64,000 bases of DNA from positions 51,155-115,154 of the forward strand of contig JAAZNF010000061.1 of the NCBI GenBank assembly GCA_012798435.1, given 5' to 3'. This stretch comes from Myxococcales bacterium (lineage in GTDB: Bacteria > Myxococcota > B64-G9). This document shows, in pieces, positions 18,206 through 27,422 of the stretch. The translations under genes and the position numbers were made by a program. The notes under the pieces were generated by a model. It searched no databases, was not told where the DNA came from, and was given only the letters and a program-made list of their open reading frames with translations. Position 1 is the first letter of the stretch; each line of letters begins with the position of its first letter.

Positions 18206-20830
18206 TCAGAATCCGCTGTCGCCGCCCGAGCCTTCGTCTCCTCCGCCGGAGATCGAGGCCTTCAGTGTCTTGGCCTTCTTGTAGTACAGGTGATCGGGGG
18301 GGATGATCTGCATGACCACGGTGAGTTTCTTGATGGCGTCCTCGGCGTTGGTGGACTTGATGACGTAGGCCTCCTCGAAGAGTTTCTTGGCCTGCTTCTC
18401 CAGGTCGGCCAGCCGGTCCTGGGCCAGCTTGTAGTCGGGTTGGAACTTCAGCGCGGTGGTGAAGCTGCGATAGGAGTCGGGGTAGTTGCGCGCGCTGAAG
18501 GCGTCCATGCCCTTGAGGAAGTGCGACTTGGCGAGCAAAGAGCACAGCTCGTCGTGGATCTTGCCGGAGCCGCCGGCGATCTCCCGGTCCAGCGCGTAGG
18601 CCGCCTCCAGGGCCTTGATGGCCTGGGACACCTCGCCGTGCTGGCGCGCCAGCTCCTTGCCCCGCTGGTAGAGCCCCTGGAGCTTCTTGAGCTTGGCCGC
18701 CTGCGGGGAGCCGTTGGCCTCCGCCTTCTCCACGGCCTTGTCCACCTCCCCGTTGCGGTAGAAGGCCAGGACCTGCCCGCTGATGGCACCGCCGGAGTCC
18801 GGCTTGGGCTTGACCGGCTGCACCGCGTGGCGCGGGGCCTGGGCCCGGGCCAGGCGAGCCGCCTCGCGTTCGAGTTCGCCCTCGGCTTGCTTCTTCAAGA
18901 TCTGCGCCTCGGTGTGTTCGGGCGCCCGTTTCAACACCTCTTCGAACTTGAGGACCGCCTGCGCGTACTCCTTGTTGCGCAGCATCTCCTGGCCCTGCTG
19001 CACCAACTCCTCCAGCATGCCGTTCTCGATCTGGGGGCGAATCTCCTGGGCCTGCTCGAACTGATCGCAATCGCTGGAAATGCTGCCCACCACACGCAAG
19101 GCTTGCTCCCAGGCTTTCTGCTCGACGAAGCTACGCACGGTGGACAGGGCCTGGGCGCACTGCAGCTCGCGCTGCACCGTCCGCTGGTACTCGCGGGCGG
19201 TGGTGTTCTCCGGATCGAGCTTCAACGCCAGGTTGATCTCCAGGCTGGCCTCGCGCCACTTCTTGTCCCGCACCAGGAACTTGGCCTGGGTCAGGTGCTC
19301 GTTCAGCTCCTGGTAGGCGCGGGCCTGTTCGGCGCGGGCGACCTCGTCGGGAGTGGGACCGGCCGGCTGGCCCGGGCCCACCACGATCTTCACCAGGATG
19401 AGCAGGAACAGCAGCCCACCGACACCGCAGCCGATCAAGAACAGACGCTTCTTGCGGGGATCGGCCATGATGCCGGCCAACCAGGGCCCCGCCGGGCCGC
19501 CACCTTCCGGGGGCGCGGCGGGCCGGCTGGTGGTCACCGTCCCTTCGGTCACCACCCGAGGGGCGGTCCCGGCGCCTCCGGAACCGCCAGCTCCGGGCGC
19601 ATGAAATTCCAGGATGGTGTTGCCGATCTCGATGCGGTCACCGTCGGCCAGGCGGACCTTCTGAATGCGCCGCGAGTTGACCAGCGTGCCGTTGCCGGAA
19701 CCCAGATCGGTCAAGGTATATCCCTCGCCGTCGCTTTCCAGCACCGCGTGCCGCCGCGAACAGGCGATGTCCGGGAAGACCAGGTCGTTGTCGGCGCCCC
19801 GCCCCATGTTGAAGACGCGGCCGGAAAGCTCGATCTCGCGGCCTTCTTCCTCGCCCTTCACGATGATCAGGTACGGAGGCGGCGGCGCCTCGACGGCGCC
19901 TTGCCCGAGGATCTGGGTCTTCTCCGAGAGCAAAGCGCCGGAGGGAGAGGGCTGGAACGCCGACTCCACCCTCGTCGGCCCGGCGTCCGGAAAGGCGCTA
20001 CCTTCGGCCGGCACCGCCGACCAGGAGGGATCGTCTTCCGGCGCGGGCTCATCCTGCGCGCCGCTCTCTTCGCCCGCGGCGGTGGCCTCGGCCTCGGCAT
20101 CGGCCTCGGCATCGGCCCGGCTCCAGGGCTCCCCCTGCTCTCGCTCGCCCCGTCCCGACGCCGTACGCTCCTCGTCTTGGATGATCTCGACCGCGCGCCG
20201 CCGGCGCGATCGCCGGGGGGCGTCCGCGCTCTGCCGCCCCGTGGTCTCCTCCTGGGCGGACCAGGGGGGCGGCTCGTCGGGCGTGACCTCGCCGCGCGGG
20301 GGCGTGGGCTCGTCTTGCGAGAAGTCGCGCCGGTGATCGGTGTCCTCGTCCTCGGAGAACATGGGCGCGCCCGCCTCGCCATCCGCCTCGCCATCGGCCT
20401 CGCCGGCGTCGTCCGGTATCGGCTCCGCGGAATCCCCGCTCCCTTCGTCGCCTTCGGACGGCAACGGCTCCTCCAGGGTAGACACACCTTCGCCGGGCTC
20501 CTCGTCCTCCTCGGCGAGGGTCTCCTCCACCTCGTTCTCCTCGGCAGGATCCGGCTCATACTCGGCCTGCGTGTGCTCCGAGACATCCCGCTCCTCGCCG
20601 GTCTCGGCCCCCGCGGAGCGGAGTAGCGCTTCCTCGTCCCCATCTTCCGACGGCTCGTCCTCGGCTGGGCGCGAGTCCGGGCCCGGCGCCTCTTCCCCGT
20701 CGAGCTCCAGGACCTCGTCGTCGTCGAGCATCTCGGGAGGCTCCTCATCGAGCGGCTCGGGAGCGGGGGCCTCTCGCCGGGGGTCTTCGGTGGATGCGCT
20801 GCGCCTGCGCTTGTTCTCGTCGATGGCCAT
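18206..20830 (-). CDS. FHA-domain protein with acidic N-terminal region, TM segment and TPR-like C-terminus
   Basis: Acidic low-complexity N-terminus; FHA NMGRGADNDLVFPDIACSRRHAVLES...DLGSGNGTLVN; TM KKRLFLIGCGVGGLLFLLILVKIVV; TPR-like helices. Confidence 0.85.
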   Translation of the reverse strand: MAIDENKRRRSASTEDPRREAPAPEPLDEEPPEMLDDDEVLELDGEEAPGPDSRPAEDEPSEDGDEEALLRSAGAETGEERDVSEHTQAEYEPDPAEENEVEETLAEEDEEPGEGVSTLEEPLPSEGDEGSGDSAEPIPDDAGEADGEADGEAGAPMFSEDEDTDHRRDFSQDEPTPPRGEVTPDEPPPWSAQEETTGRQSADAPRRSRRRRAVEIIQDEERTASGRGEREQGEPWSRADAEADAEAEATAAGEESGAQDEPAPEDDPSWSAVPAEGSAFPDAGPTRVESAFQPSPSGALLSEKTQILGQGAVEAPPPPYLIIVKGEEEGREIELSGRVFNMGRGADNDLVFPDIACSRRHAVLESDGEGYTLTDLGSGNGTLVNSRRIQKVRLADGDRIEIGNTILEFHAPGAGGSGGAGTAPRVVTEGTVTTSRPAAPPEGGGPAGPWLAGIMADPRKKRLFLIGCGVGGLLFLLILVKIVVGPGQPAGPTPDEVARAEQARAYQELNEHLTQAKFLVRDKKWREASLEINLALKLDPENTTAREYQRTVQRELQCAQALSTVRSFVEQKAWEQALRVVGSISSDCDQFEQAQEIRPQIENGMLEELVQQGQEMLRNKEYAQAVLKFEEVLKRAPEHTEAQILKKQAEGELEREAARLARAQAPRHAVQPVKPKPDSGGAISGQVLAFYRNGEVDKAVEKAEANGSPQAAKLKKLQGLYQRGKELARQHGEVSQAIKALEAAYALDREIAGGSGKIHDELCSLLAKSHFLKGMDAFSARNYPDSYRSFTTALKFQPDYKLAQDRLADLEKQAKKLFEEAYVIKSTNAEDAIKKLTVVMQIIPPDHLYYKKAKTLKASISGGGDEGSGGDSGF

Positions 20831-20836
20831 GACCGC

Positions 20837-22324
20837 CTACTCGCCAATCTCCTCGAGCTTGGCCTTGGCCCGCTGGTGCCGGGGATCCTCCGGGTTGGGG
20901 AAGATCATCATCAAATCCCGGTAGATGGTGCGGGCCTTGGGAGTACGGTTGTAGTTCAACTCCTTCTCGGCGGTGAACATGAGGTCGGTGAAGCGCCGGT
21001 TCAGATCCGCATCGAGCTGCTCCGCGCGATCCGAGGCCTCCTGATAGTTGTCGCCCCGCTGGTTCTCCGGCGCCAACTCCAAGAAATCCCGCGCGCGCCG
21101 GTAGCTCTCCATCGCCCGGTAGGCGTTGGGCAGGGCCACGTCGCGGTTCTTGTCCATCTGCTGCGCCAGATCGAAAGCCTCCTTGGCCTTCACGGGGTCC
21201 GCCTGCGGCAGCGGTTCCTCCCGGATTCCCAGCACCGCCACGCCCCAGCCCTCCTTGGCCTTGGGGTTGCCGAAGTTCACCGTGTTGACGAAGGTGACGC
21301 GGTTGATGTCGTTTTCCAGAAGGTGCTTGCGGGGCAAGGTGAGGAAGATAGGGTCGGTCCATTTGTCCAGGGTGACCGGCGGGTGGCCGATCTCGATGCC
21401 GTTGAGCTGAATGGCCACCTCCTGCAGGTTGTCGATCATGCCAGCCTGGTAGACCAGGGTGGCGCGCCCGTTGCCGTACTTGAAACGAAACACCGCCTTG
21501 GTCAGGCACAAGGTGTCGATGTTGGGGCCGCTGCCGAAGGTCATGAAGTCGTTGTTGCTGTTCACCTCGCCGGGCGCGAACTCCTCGTTGGAGTGGTCCG
21601 TCATCTGCCGGATCACCTGCTTGCCGCCCCTCACCATGGCCAAGATCAGGAACACCACCAGCAACCCGAGGCCCGCCAGGACGAGCATGCGGATCCGCTT
21701 CGGCAGGGCGCGGAATCTCTCGACCAGGCGGGTCACGATTTGGAGGCGCGGTCCGCCCTTGCCCTTCTTTTTCTCTGAGCCGCTGCGTTTCGTCCCCGGT
21801 GCCACCGTCTTCTCGTTCGCCTCCGCATCCGGCGCGGCCGCTTTCTCCGGCTCCGCCTTGCGGGTGCGCATGCGCTGGGCGCGGATGATGGGCTTGCCGG
21901 GCGCGGGCGCGGCCGCGGGTGCTGCGGCGCGCGGGTCCGAACGAGCCTTGCCCGCGGCGGGGGCGGGTGCGGCCGGCCGGGCGCGTGGCGCGGGACGCTC
22001 CGCCCGTACGGCCCGCTCGCTCCGGGCGGCCCCGCTGCCCCCCTCGAAGCGCAGTTTCACGTTCCCGGCCACGATCACGTCCCCCGTCTTCAACACCTCC
22101 TCGCGGATGACCTTGCCGTTGACCTTGGTGCCATTGCTGCTGCCCAGGTCCTTGACGATGTAGGCGCCTCCCTTGTCCCGGATGCTCATGTGCTGGCGCG
22201 AGATGCTGGGATCGGGAAGCACCACGTCATTGTCCACCGTGCGGCCGATGGTGACCTCGATCCGGTCGAAGGTGAACACCCGATCCTTCTCGGGCCCTTC
22301 CAAAACTCGAATGCTGAATCCCAC
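20837..22324 (-). CDS. FHA-domain protein with single TM segment
   Basis: FHA VTIGRTVDNDVVLPDPSISRQHMSIRDKGGAYIVKDLGSSNGTKVNG; TM MLVLAGLGLLVVFLILAMV. GTG at 22324 has GGAGG 8 nt upstream and fits better than the ATG at 22339. Confidence 0.85.
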   Translation of the reverse strand: MGFSIRVLEGPEKDRVFTFDRIEVTIGRTVDNDVVLPDPSISRQHMSIRDKGGAYIVKDLGSSNGTKVNGKVIREEVLKTGDVIVAGNVKLRFEGGSGAARSERAVRAERPAPRARPAAPAPAAGKARSDPRAAAPAAAPAPGKPIIRAQRMRTRKAEPEKAAAPDAEANEKTVAPGTKRSGSEKKKGKGGPRLQIVTRLVERFRALPKRIRMLVLAGLGLLVVFLILAMVRGGKQVIRQMTDHSNEEFAPGEVNSNNDFMTFGSGPNIDTLCLTKAVFRFKYGNGRATLVYQAGMIDNLQEVAIQLNGIEIGHPPVTLDKWTDPIFLTLPRKHLLENDINRVTFVNTVNFGNPKAKEGWGVAVLGIREEPLPQADPVKAKEAFDLAQQMDKNRDVALPNAYRAMESYRRARDFLELAPENQRGDNYQEASDRAEQLDADLNRRFTDLMFTAEKELNYNRTPKARTIYRDLMMIFPNPEDPRHQRAKAKLEEIGE

Positions 22325-22428
22325 CGTACCATCCTCCATCCCGGGCGTTTCCCCGGGAGGCCCGGCCGCTACCCTCGATCAGACGTCCGGGGACTGGTTT
22401 TCGTTGTGTCGAGCCGCGGCCATTCGGG

Positions 22429-23334
22429 CTAGAACTCTCCTGTCATGAACTGGAACACGATGGGGCCGAACAGCACGATGAACACCGTGGGGAAGATGCA
22501 GGCGATCAGCGGGAACAGCATCTTGACCGGCGCCTCGTTGGCCAGTTTCTCGGCACGCTGGGTGCGCTCGATGCGAAGCTGGGTGGACTGGATGCGCAGC
22601 ACCTTGCCCAGGCTGGTGCCCATGCGATCGGCCTGGATGAGGGCGTTGACGAACTGGGTCAGCGGGTGCAGGTTGACCCGTTCGGCCATCATGCGCAGCG
22701 CCTCCTGGCGGGTCTTCCCCATGCGCAGCTGCTTGAGCATCAACTCCAGCTCGTCCACCAGCGGCCCGGGCTTGCCCTTCTGCACCACGGTGTACACCGC
22801 CGCCTGGAAGTCCAGGCCAGCCTCCACCGACAGGGTGAGCAGGTCGAGGTTGTACGGCAGCTCGCGGGTGATGCGGAAGTGCCGCTTCTTCACCTGGTCG
22901 CGCAGCCAGATCTCCGGGAAGAACAGGCCGAACACCGCGAAGAACAGCAGCCAAAAATAGCTGGTGCGCATGTGCAGATCGCCGCGCATGAAGTTGATCA
23001 AGAAGAAGCCGAACAGGATGAACCCCACCAGGGCCAGCTCCTGCATGGCCATGAACTCCTCGGCGTTCAGGCCACCCAGGCCGCCCGCGCTCACGATGCG
23101 CCGGTTGATGCGGTTCTCGTACTTGGGCCAGATGAACTTGCGGTTGATCACCGCCAGGCGGCGCAGGATGACCTTGCGCAGGCCCTTGAGGGTGGACTTG
23201 TCCTCCAGTTCGCGCGCCTCGAAGAACAGGTTGCGCAGTACGCCTTCCCACAGGCCGTAGATCAGAAAGAAGGTGCCCGCCATCACCAAGAGGATGGTGA
23301 GGAAGGTCATCAAGGAACCCAGGACGTCGCCCAT
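22429..23334 (-). CDS. tadC: Type II secretion system F / TadC-like protein
   Basis: Multi-TM protein with ELPYNLDLLTLSVEAGLDFQAAV...ALRMMAERVNLHPLTQFVNALIQADRMGTSLGKVLRIQS (T2SSF domain). Confidence 0.88.
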   Translation of the reverse strand: MGDVLGSLMTFLTILLVMAGTFFLIYGLWEGVLRNLFFEARELEDKSTLKGLRKVILRRLAVINRKFIWPKYENRINRRIVSAGGLGGLNAEEFMAMQELALVGFILFGFFLINFMRGDLHMRTSYFWLLFFAVFGLFFPEIWLRDQVKKRHFRITRELPYNLDLLTLSVEAGLDFQAAVYTVVQKGKPGPLVDELELMLKQLRMGKTRQEALRMMAERVNLHPLTQFVNALIQADRMGTSLGKVLRIQSTQLRIERTQRAEKLANEAPVKMLFPLIACIFPTVFIVLFGPIVFQFMTGEF

Positions 23335-23348
23335 GTCGAGCCTCCCGG

Positions 23349-24206
23349 CTACACGTCAATGTTGACGATCTTGCGGATGAGCAGCACGCCAATAAACTCC
23401 AGGAACAAGATGACCAGCACCAGAACGTAGCCGAACCAGTGCTCGAACATCGGCTGCATCAGATCGGGGCGCATCCAGTTGAGCACCAGGCCCAGCGCCA
23501 ACGGCATGGAGGCCACCACCCAGCCCTGCATCTTGCCCTGGGAGGTCAGCGCCCGGATCTTGCCCTCCAGCCGGAAACGCTCGCGGATGGTGGCGGCGAT
23601 GGTGTCGAACATCTCGGCCATGTTGCCGCCCAGTTGGCGGGCGATGGAGGTGGAGACCACCACCAGGTCCAGGTCCTCGCACTTGACCCGCTCGGCCATG
23701 TTCTTGAGCGCGTCGTCCAGCGACACGCCCAGCTTGATTTCCCGCACGAAGAGGGCGAACTCCTGCGATAGCGGCGCCTCGGAGTCCAGCGAGACGTGCT
23801 CCATGGCCTGGGGGAAACTCAGGCCGGCCTTGAAGGCGTTGGACATGGCCTGCAAGGAATCGACCAGCTGGACGTTGAACTTCTTGAGGCGGCGCCTGCG
23901 GAAGAACTTGACCAGCAGCAGGGGCAAGAAGAAGCCCAGTGCCCCCAGGATGATGGTGAAGAACCAGCCCAGAAAGAACAGCCCGATGAGCAAGAACAGC
24001 GCCATCACCGAGAGGTTGAGGATGAGCAATTGCCGGCTGTCGATGAACACGAACATGTCCGACAGATCGCCCATGGATTTGACGACGTACTTCTCTTGGT
24101 AGCGCTCGAATGCCTTGTTGAACACGTTCATCACCAGGAGGGCGAACATGAACACCGCCCCCATGGTGAAGAGCATGGCCACGCCCTTGTTGAAGATGAC
24201 GTCCAT
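23349..24206 (-). CDS. tadB: Type II secretion system F / TadB-like protein
   Basis: QLVDSLQAMSNAFKAGLSFPQAMEHV...FALFVREIKLGVSLDDALKNMAERV...GGNMAEMFDTIAATIRER (T2SSF domain). Confidence 0.88.
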   Translation of the reverse strand: MDVIFNKGVAMLFTMGAVFMFALLVMNVFNKAFERYQEKYVVKSMGDLSDMFVFIDSRQLLILNLSVMALFLLIGLFFLGWFFTIILGALGFFLPLLLVKFFRRRRLKKFNVQLVDSLQAMSNAFKAGLSFPQAMEHVSLDSEAPLSQEFALFVREIKLGVSLDDALKNMAERVKCEDLDLVVVSTSIARQLGGNMAEMFDTIAATIRERFRLEGKIRALTSQGKMQGWVVASMPLALGLVLNWMRPDLMQPMFEHWFGYVLVLVILFLEFIGVLLIRKIVNIDV

Positions 24207-24249
24207 GGCCGCTCCTTAGCTCCGAGAGCGCCCTGCGCCGTGGCGCGGG

Positions 24250-25056
24250 TCACTCGGCTCCGGGTTTCCCGGTGTTGAGGCGGATGACCTTGACGAGCTG
24301 ATTGCGCCGCTCCTGGAGGGCGCGCACCCGCTCGCCGGTGAGCAGGGTGGTCAGGGTGGCCCGCCCGCGCTCCTCCAGGTCCGAGATGTCCTCGGGGTTG
24401 CGCAGGGTGAGGTACAGGTTGCCCATCTGCGAGGCCAGGACCGCGATCTCCGCCTCCTCCGGCAGCATCAGCACGGTGATGTTGGCGTAGTTCTTTTCGC
24501 TCTTGTCCAGGATCGCCACGTTGGTGTTGCCGGTGACTTGCCCGCAAGCCAGCACGATGATGTTCTGCATCAATGTGACGGTGACCAGCTGGTTCTCCTT
24601 CGGGTCGCTAAAGGTGCCCAGGATGTCCACGTGGTCATTGGGCCGCACGAACCCGCCCACCACGGCCGAGCCGTTGAAGTCCATGGTGACGGCCCGCATC
24701 TTCTTGCGCACCGTGTTGCTGAGCCGCTCGAAGGTCCCCTCCGAGCGGAAGTGGCTCCACAAGATGAGGTCGCCGCGCTGCAGCGGCACCATGAGCTTCT
24801 GCCCGATGACCTTCTCCAGTTGGGGCGGCTTCACCACGCTGGGCGTCACGAACTGCTCGGGCATCTGATACTGGGCCACCATCTCCCACTGCAGCGAGGT
24901 GCCCTCCACCACGTCCCGATTGGCCACCACCACCGGGACCAGGGTCCAGCCCTCGCGGATCTTCTTCTCCTTGCGGTCGATGGTCTTCCAGGCGATCAGC
25001 GCCGCCAGCACACCCAGGGCGCCGGCGATCAATAGAGGCGTCTTTCCTTTGAACAT
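24250..25056 (-). CDS. cpaB: Flp pilus assembly CpaB/RcpC-like protein
   Basis: Single N-terminal TM, VPVVVANRDVVEGTSLQWEMV (SAF domain), VTMDFNGSAVVGGFVRPNDHVDILGTF; start at 25056 with GGAGGAGAGAACATG. Confidence 0.87.
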   Translation of the reverse strand: MFKGKTPLLIAGALGVLAALIAWKTIDRKEKKIREGWTLVPVVVANRDVVEGTSLQWEMVAQYQMPEQFVTPSVVKPPQLEKVIGQKLMVPLQRGDLILWSHFRSEGTFERLSNTVRKKMRAVTMDFNGSAVVGGFVRPNDHVDILGTFSDPKENQLVTVTLMQNIIVLACGQVTGNTNVAILDKSEKNYANITVLMLPEEAEIAVLASQMGNLYLTLRNPEDISDLEERGRATLTTLLTGERVRALQERRNQLVKVIRLNTGKPGAE

Positions 25057-25149
25057 GTTCTCTCCTCCGCTAATAATGGCTTGACCGCGGCCGTCGCCGC
25101 TGGTCACCGCAGGAAAAAAATTCCAAAAATCTCAACACGTTGAAGGGGG

Positions 25150-25177
25150 ATTATATCAACCACCCTTCACCTGTCAA
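25150..25177 (-). promoter_or_regulatory. Exact-consensus sigma-70 promoter upstream of cpaB
   Basis: Minus strand reads TTGACA-GGTGAAGGGTGGTTGA(16)-TATAAT. Confidence 0.75.
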
Positions 25178-25195
25178 AGCCTTTTAGGAAAGGCT
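25178..25195 (-). terminator. Possible weak terminator hairpin after the zinc-ribbon gene
   Basis: AGCCTTT-CCTA-AAAGGCT perfect 7-bp stem directly abutting the cpaB promoter; poor T tract. Confidence 0.3.
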
Positions 25196-25226
25196 CGATA
25201 CCGTGTGGGAAGACCGATGGTCGCGC

Positions 25227-26198
25227 TCAGGGACTTTCGGACGGAAGCGCGAGATCGACCACCTCGCCCGAGGCGCGCACCGTGGCACGGTAGCTCTGTC
25301 CCGGCTGGTAGGTTCGCCAGCGGGCCTCGTCGGAAGCCTGGAAGACTCGCTCCTTCCCTTCCTTGTCACGCAGGTGGACCCGGAAGATCTCGTGGCGTCG
25401 CCCCTCCCGCTCCTTCTCGGCGAGCTTCACCTCGGGCCAGCGCGGGGCCAGGTCCTTGGCCGAGGCCGAGAGGTCCCGGTCTTTCTTCCAGCGCTCGATG
25501 AGGAAGCGGATCTTGTCGCGGTACACGGGGTTGTCGCGGTACACCGGCCGGTCCTCGAAGACGTCCTCGAAGTAACCGTTGCCGAGGTCGCGCGTGCCCA
25601 CCTTGACCCGCTCGGTGCCGGTCTGGACCTTCTCGGTGCGGAACACCTCGCGCGAGCGCGAGACCTCGCGCCCGCCGGCGGGCACCTCGCCCTCCCAGGC
25701 CTCCTCGGTCACGGTCTTGAATTTTTCGACCTCAACGACCCGCTCCCAGGAATGGCCGGTGACGGTGAGGTCTTCGTTGTGGGTTCGAAAGACGAAGAAC
25801 CACAGCCCACCGAGGACCAGGGCGACGACACCGAGCACGATGCCCAGGATCTTCTTCTTGCCGCCGGGAGGAGTGACAGGCTTCGGCGCTGCCGGGGGCT
25901 GGTCGCGGATCTCGCGCACCGCGCGCTTGCCCTCGCTGCCGTCGCTGCCCGCGCCGCAGCCGCCGCAGAATTTCGCGTCCGCGGGGTTGTCGTCGCCGCA
26001 GTAACCGCAGCGCCAGTCCGGGCCCTTCTTGGCGCGCTCCAGCGCGGCCGTGTCGGTGACCTCGGCGGCGTCCGGCGGGAGGTAGAACTTCACTCCCTGA
26101 TCCCGTGGCGCGCCGCAGCCCAGACAGTGGTTGTCCGGGCCCCGGTTGCCGACACGCCCGCAGTACTTGCAATCCCAGCGTCCCTCGCGGATGGCCAT
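25227..26198 (-). CDS. Zinc-ribbon (RanBP2-like) membrane protein
   Basis: WDCKYCGRVGNRGPDNHCLGCG, WRCGYCGDDNPADAKFCGGCG; TM KKILGIVLGVVALVLGGLWFFVF; large C-terminal domain. Confidence 0.78.
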   Translation of the reverse strand: MAIREGRWDCKYCGRVGNRGPDNHCLGCGAPRDQGVKFYLPPDAAEVTDTAALERAKKGPDWRCGYCGDDNPADAKFCGGCGAGSDGSEGKRAVREIRDQPPAAPKPVTPPGGKKKILGIVLGVVALVLGGLWFFVFRTHNEDLTVTGHSWERVVEVEKFKTVTEEAWEGEVPAGGREVSRSREVFRTEKVQTGTERVKVGTRDLGNGYFEDVFEDRPVYRDNPVYRDKIRFLIERWKKDRDLSASAKDLAPRWPEVKLAEKEREGRRHEIFRVHLRDKEGKERVFQASDEARWRTYQPGQSYRATVRASGEVVDLALPSESP

Positions 26199-26224
26199 GA
26201 TCTCTCCCGTCTCCCGTCTTGGAG

Positions 26225-27127
26225 TCAGACCGGTTCTTCGGGATCGTATCGTTCGCGCCAGGGATCGGTCTGGCGCAGGCACAGGATCTCGAACAGGCCC
26301 GGGTGCGCGCGCACCGAACCCATATCGTTCTTCTGGGTGCGGTGCAGCCGGGTCGCGTGCAACATGAAATCCAGGCAGCTCTCGCCGTAGCGGCACGGCA
26401 GGGTGGCGTCGAAGGTCTCCGTGACCGGGCCCGGATCGGCGCGCAGGATGAGGCGGAAGAGCAACGAGCGGTTGAGCAGGTAGTAGGTGCGCTTCACCGG
26501 ATGGGGCGCCTCGCCCGCGGTCGCCTCATCCGCCGCCAGCCGCACGGCCGTACTGGCGATGCGCGAGGCCAGCTGGTGCTCGGGGTGGCCGGTGGCACCG
26601 TGGGTGGGCTCGAAGGTGAGCACCACGTCCGGCCGGAAGCGCCGGATGGCCTTCACCGTGAGCGCGACCGGGTCCACGACCTCCCGCCAGCGCCGGTAGA
26701 TCTCGTGCCGCGGCGGAAAGCTGGACACCGGCAGCGGGGCGTTGAACAGCCGTTCGTGCTGGAGATGGGCGCGGTAGCGCAGAGCCACCCGCCGCATCTC
26801 CTCTCCGCGCACGGTGGCCAGGTCCGGATGGCAGCCCCGCGAAAGCCCGCACTCGCCTCCATCGCCGTGGGTGAACACCAGCATGGACACCGGGTTGCCG
26901 TAGAAGATGCTGGCGCGCGCCAAAATCGAGCCCGAGAAGCACTCGTCGTCGGGGTGGGCGGCGATCCACATCACCCGCGCCCCCTGGGAGAGCAGCTCGT
27001 CCAGCGGCTCGGGCTCCGGCGACCCGTCGGGCCGCCGCGGCGCCATCAGGCTGACGCAACCGAGGCCCGACACGGCGGGCAGCGCCGTAAGCGCGAAGGC
27101 CGCCTTGAGAAACTCCCGTCGTTCCAT
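26225..27127 (-). CDS. PIG-L family deacetylase, Tat-type/lipoprotein signal
   Basis: MERREFLKAAFALTALPAVSGLGC; WIAAHPDDECFSGSILARA (AHPDDE motif); GHPEHQLASR. Confidence 0.88.
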   Translation of the reverse strand: MERREFLKAAFALTALPAVSGLGCVSLMAPRRPDGSPEPEPLDELLSQGARVMWIAAHPDDECFSGSILARASIFYGNPVSMLVFTHGDGGECGLSRGCHPDLATVRGEEMRRVALRYRAHLQHERLFNAPLPVSSFPPRHEIYRRWREVVDPVALTVKAIRRFRPDVVLTFEPTHGATGHPEHQLASRIASTAVRLAADEATAGEAPHPVKRTYYLLNRSLLFRLILRADPGPVTETFDATLPCRYGESCLDFMLHATRLHRTQKNDMGSVRAHPGLFEILCLRQTDPWRERYDPEEPV

Positions 27128-27422
27128 GACTCGCCTCCGCGGCCTGCTCGACGAGCCCAAGTGTAGAACGCGAAAGCGGCGGGTTCAAGCCCCGGGCCGC
27201 CGCGCCTCCGGCCATCCGTTCGCGCCGCGCCAGATGCTCCCATCGCGGCCTGTTTAACGCCGGTCACCCGTTCGCGGCGCGCCAGGCGAGTCCTCTATGT
27301 AGCGGAGCCGGCTCGGCGGCGAGCAACTAAGAGGTTTCGCCGTCAAGCAGCCGCGCCCTGTGAAGATCTAGCGCGGCGTATGGATTTTGGATCCACGGGG
27401 CGGAAAGGCTAGGATACCATCC

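Noticed and set aside
16100-20626. 1508-aa plus-strand ORF and other long antisense ORFs (930-2930 +, 5264-7192 -, 16035-19070 -, 59718-61511 -)
   Set aside because: They overlap well-recognised genes (PBP1A, FHA, pfk, alr, HEAT, paralog A) on the other strand or frame and show His/Arg/Gly-rich translations typical of shadow ORFs in high-GC DNA.
20340-20924. Ser-rich 194-aa plus-strand ORF
   Set aside because: Antisense image of the Glu/Asp-rich N-terminal region of the FHA-TPR gene.
27216-27285. 18-bp direct repeat ccgttcgcg(c/g)cgcgccag, copies at 27216 and 27268
   Set aside because: One mismatch, GC-rich low-information sequence; no clear promoter or operator context.
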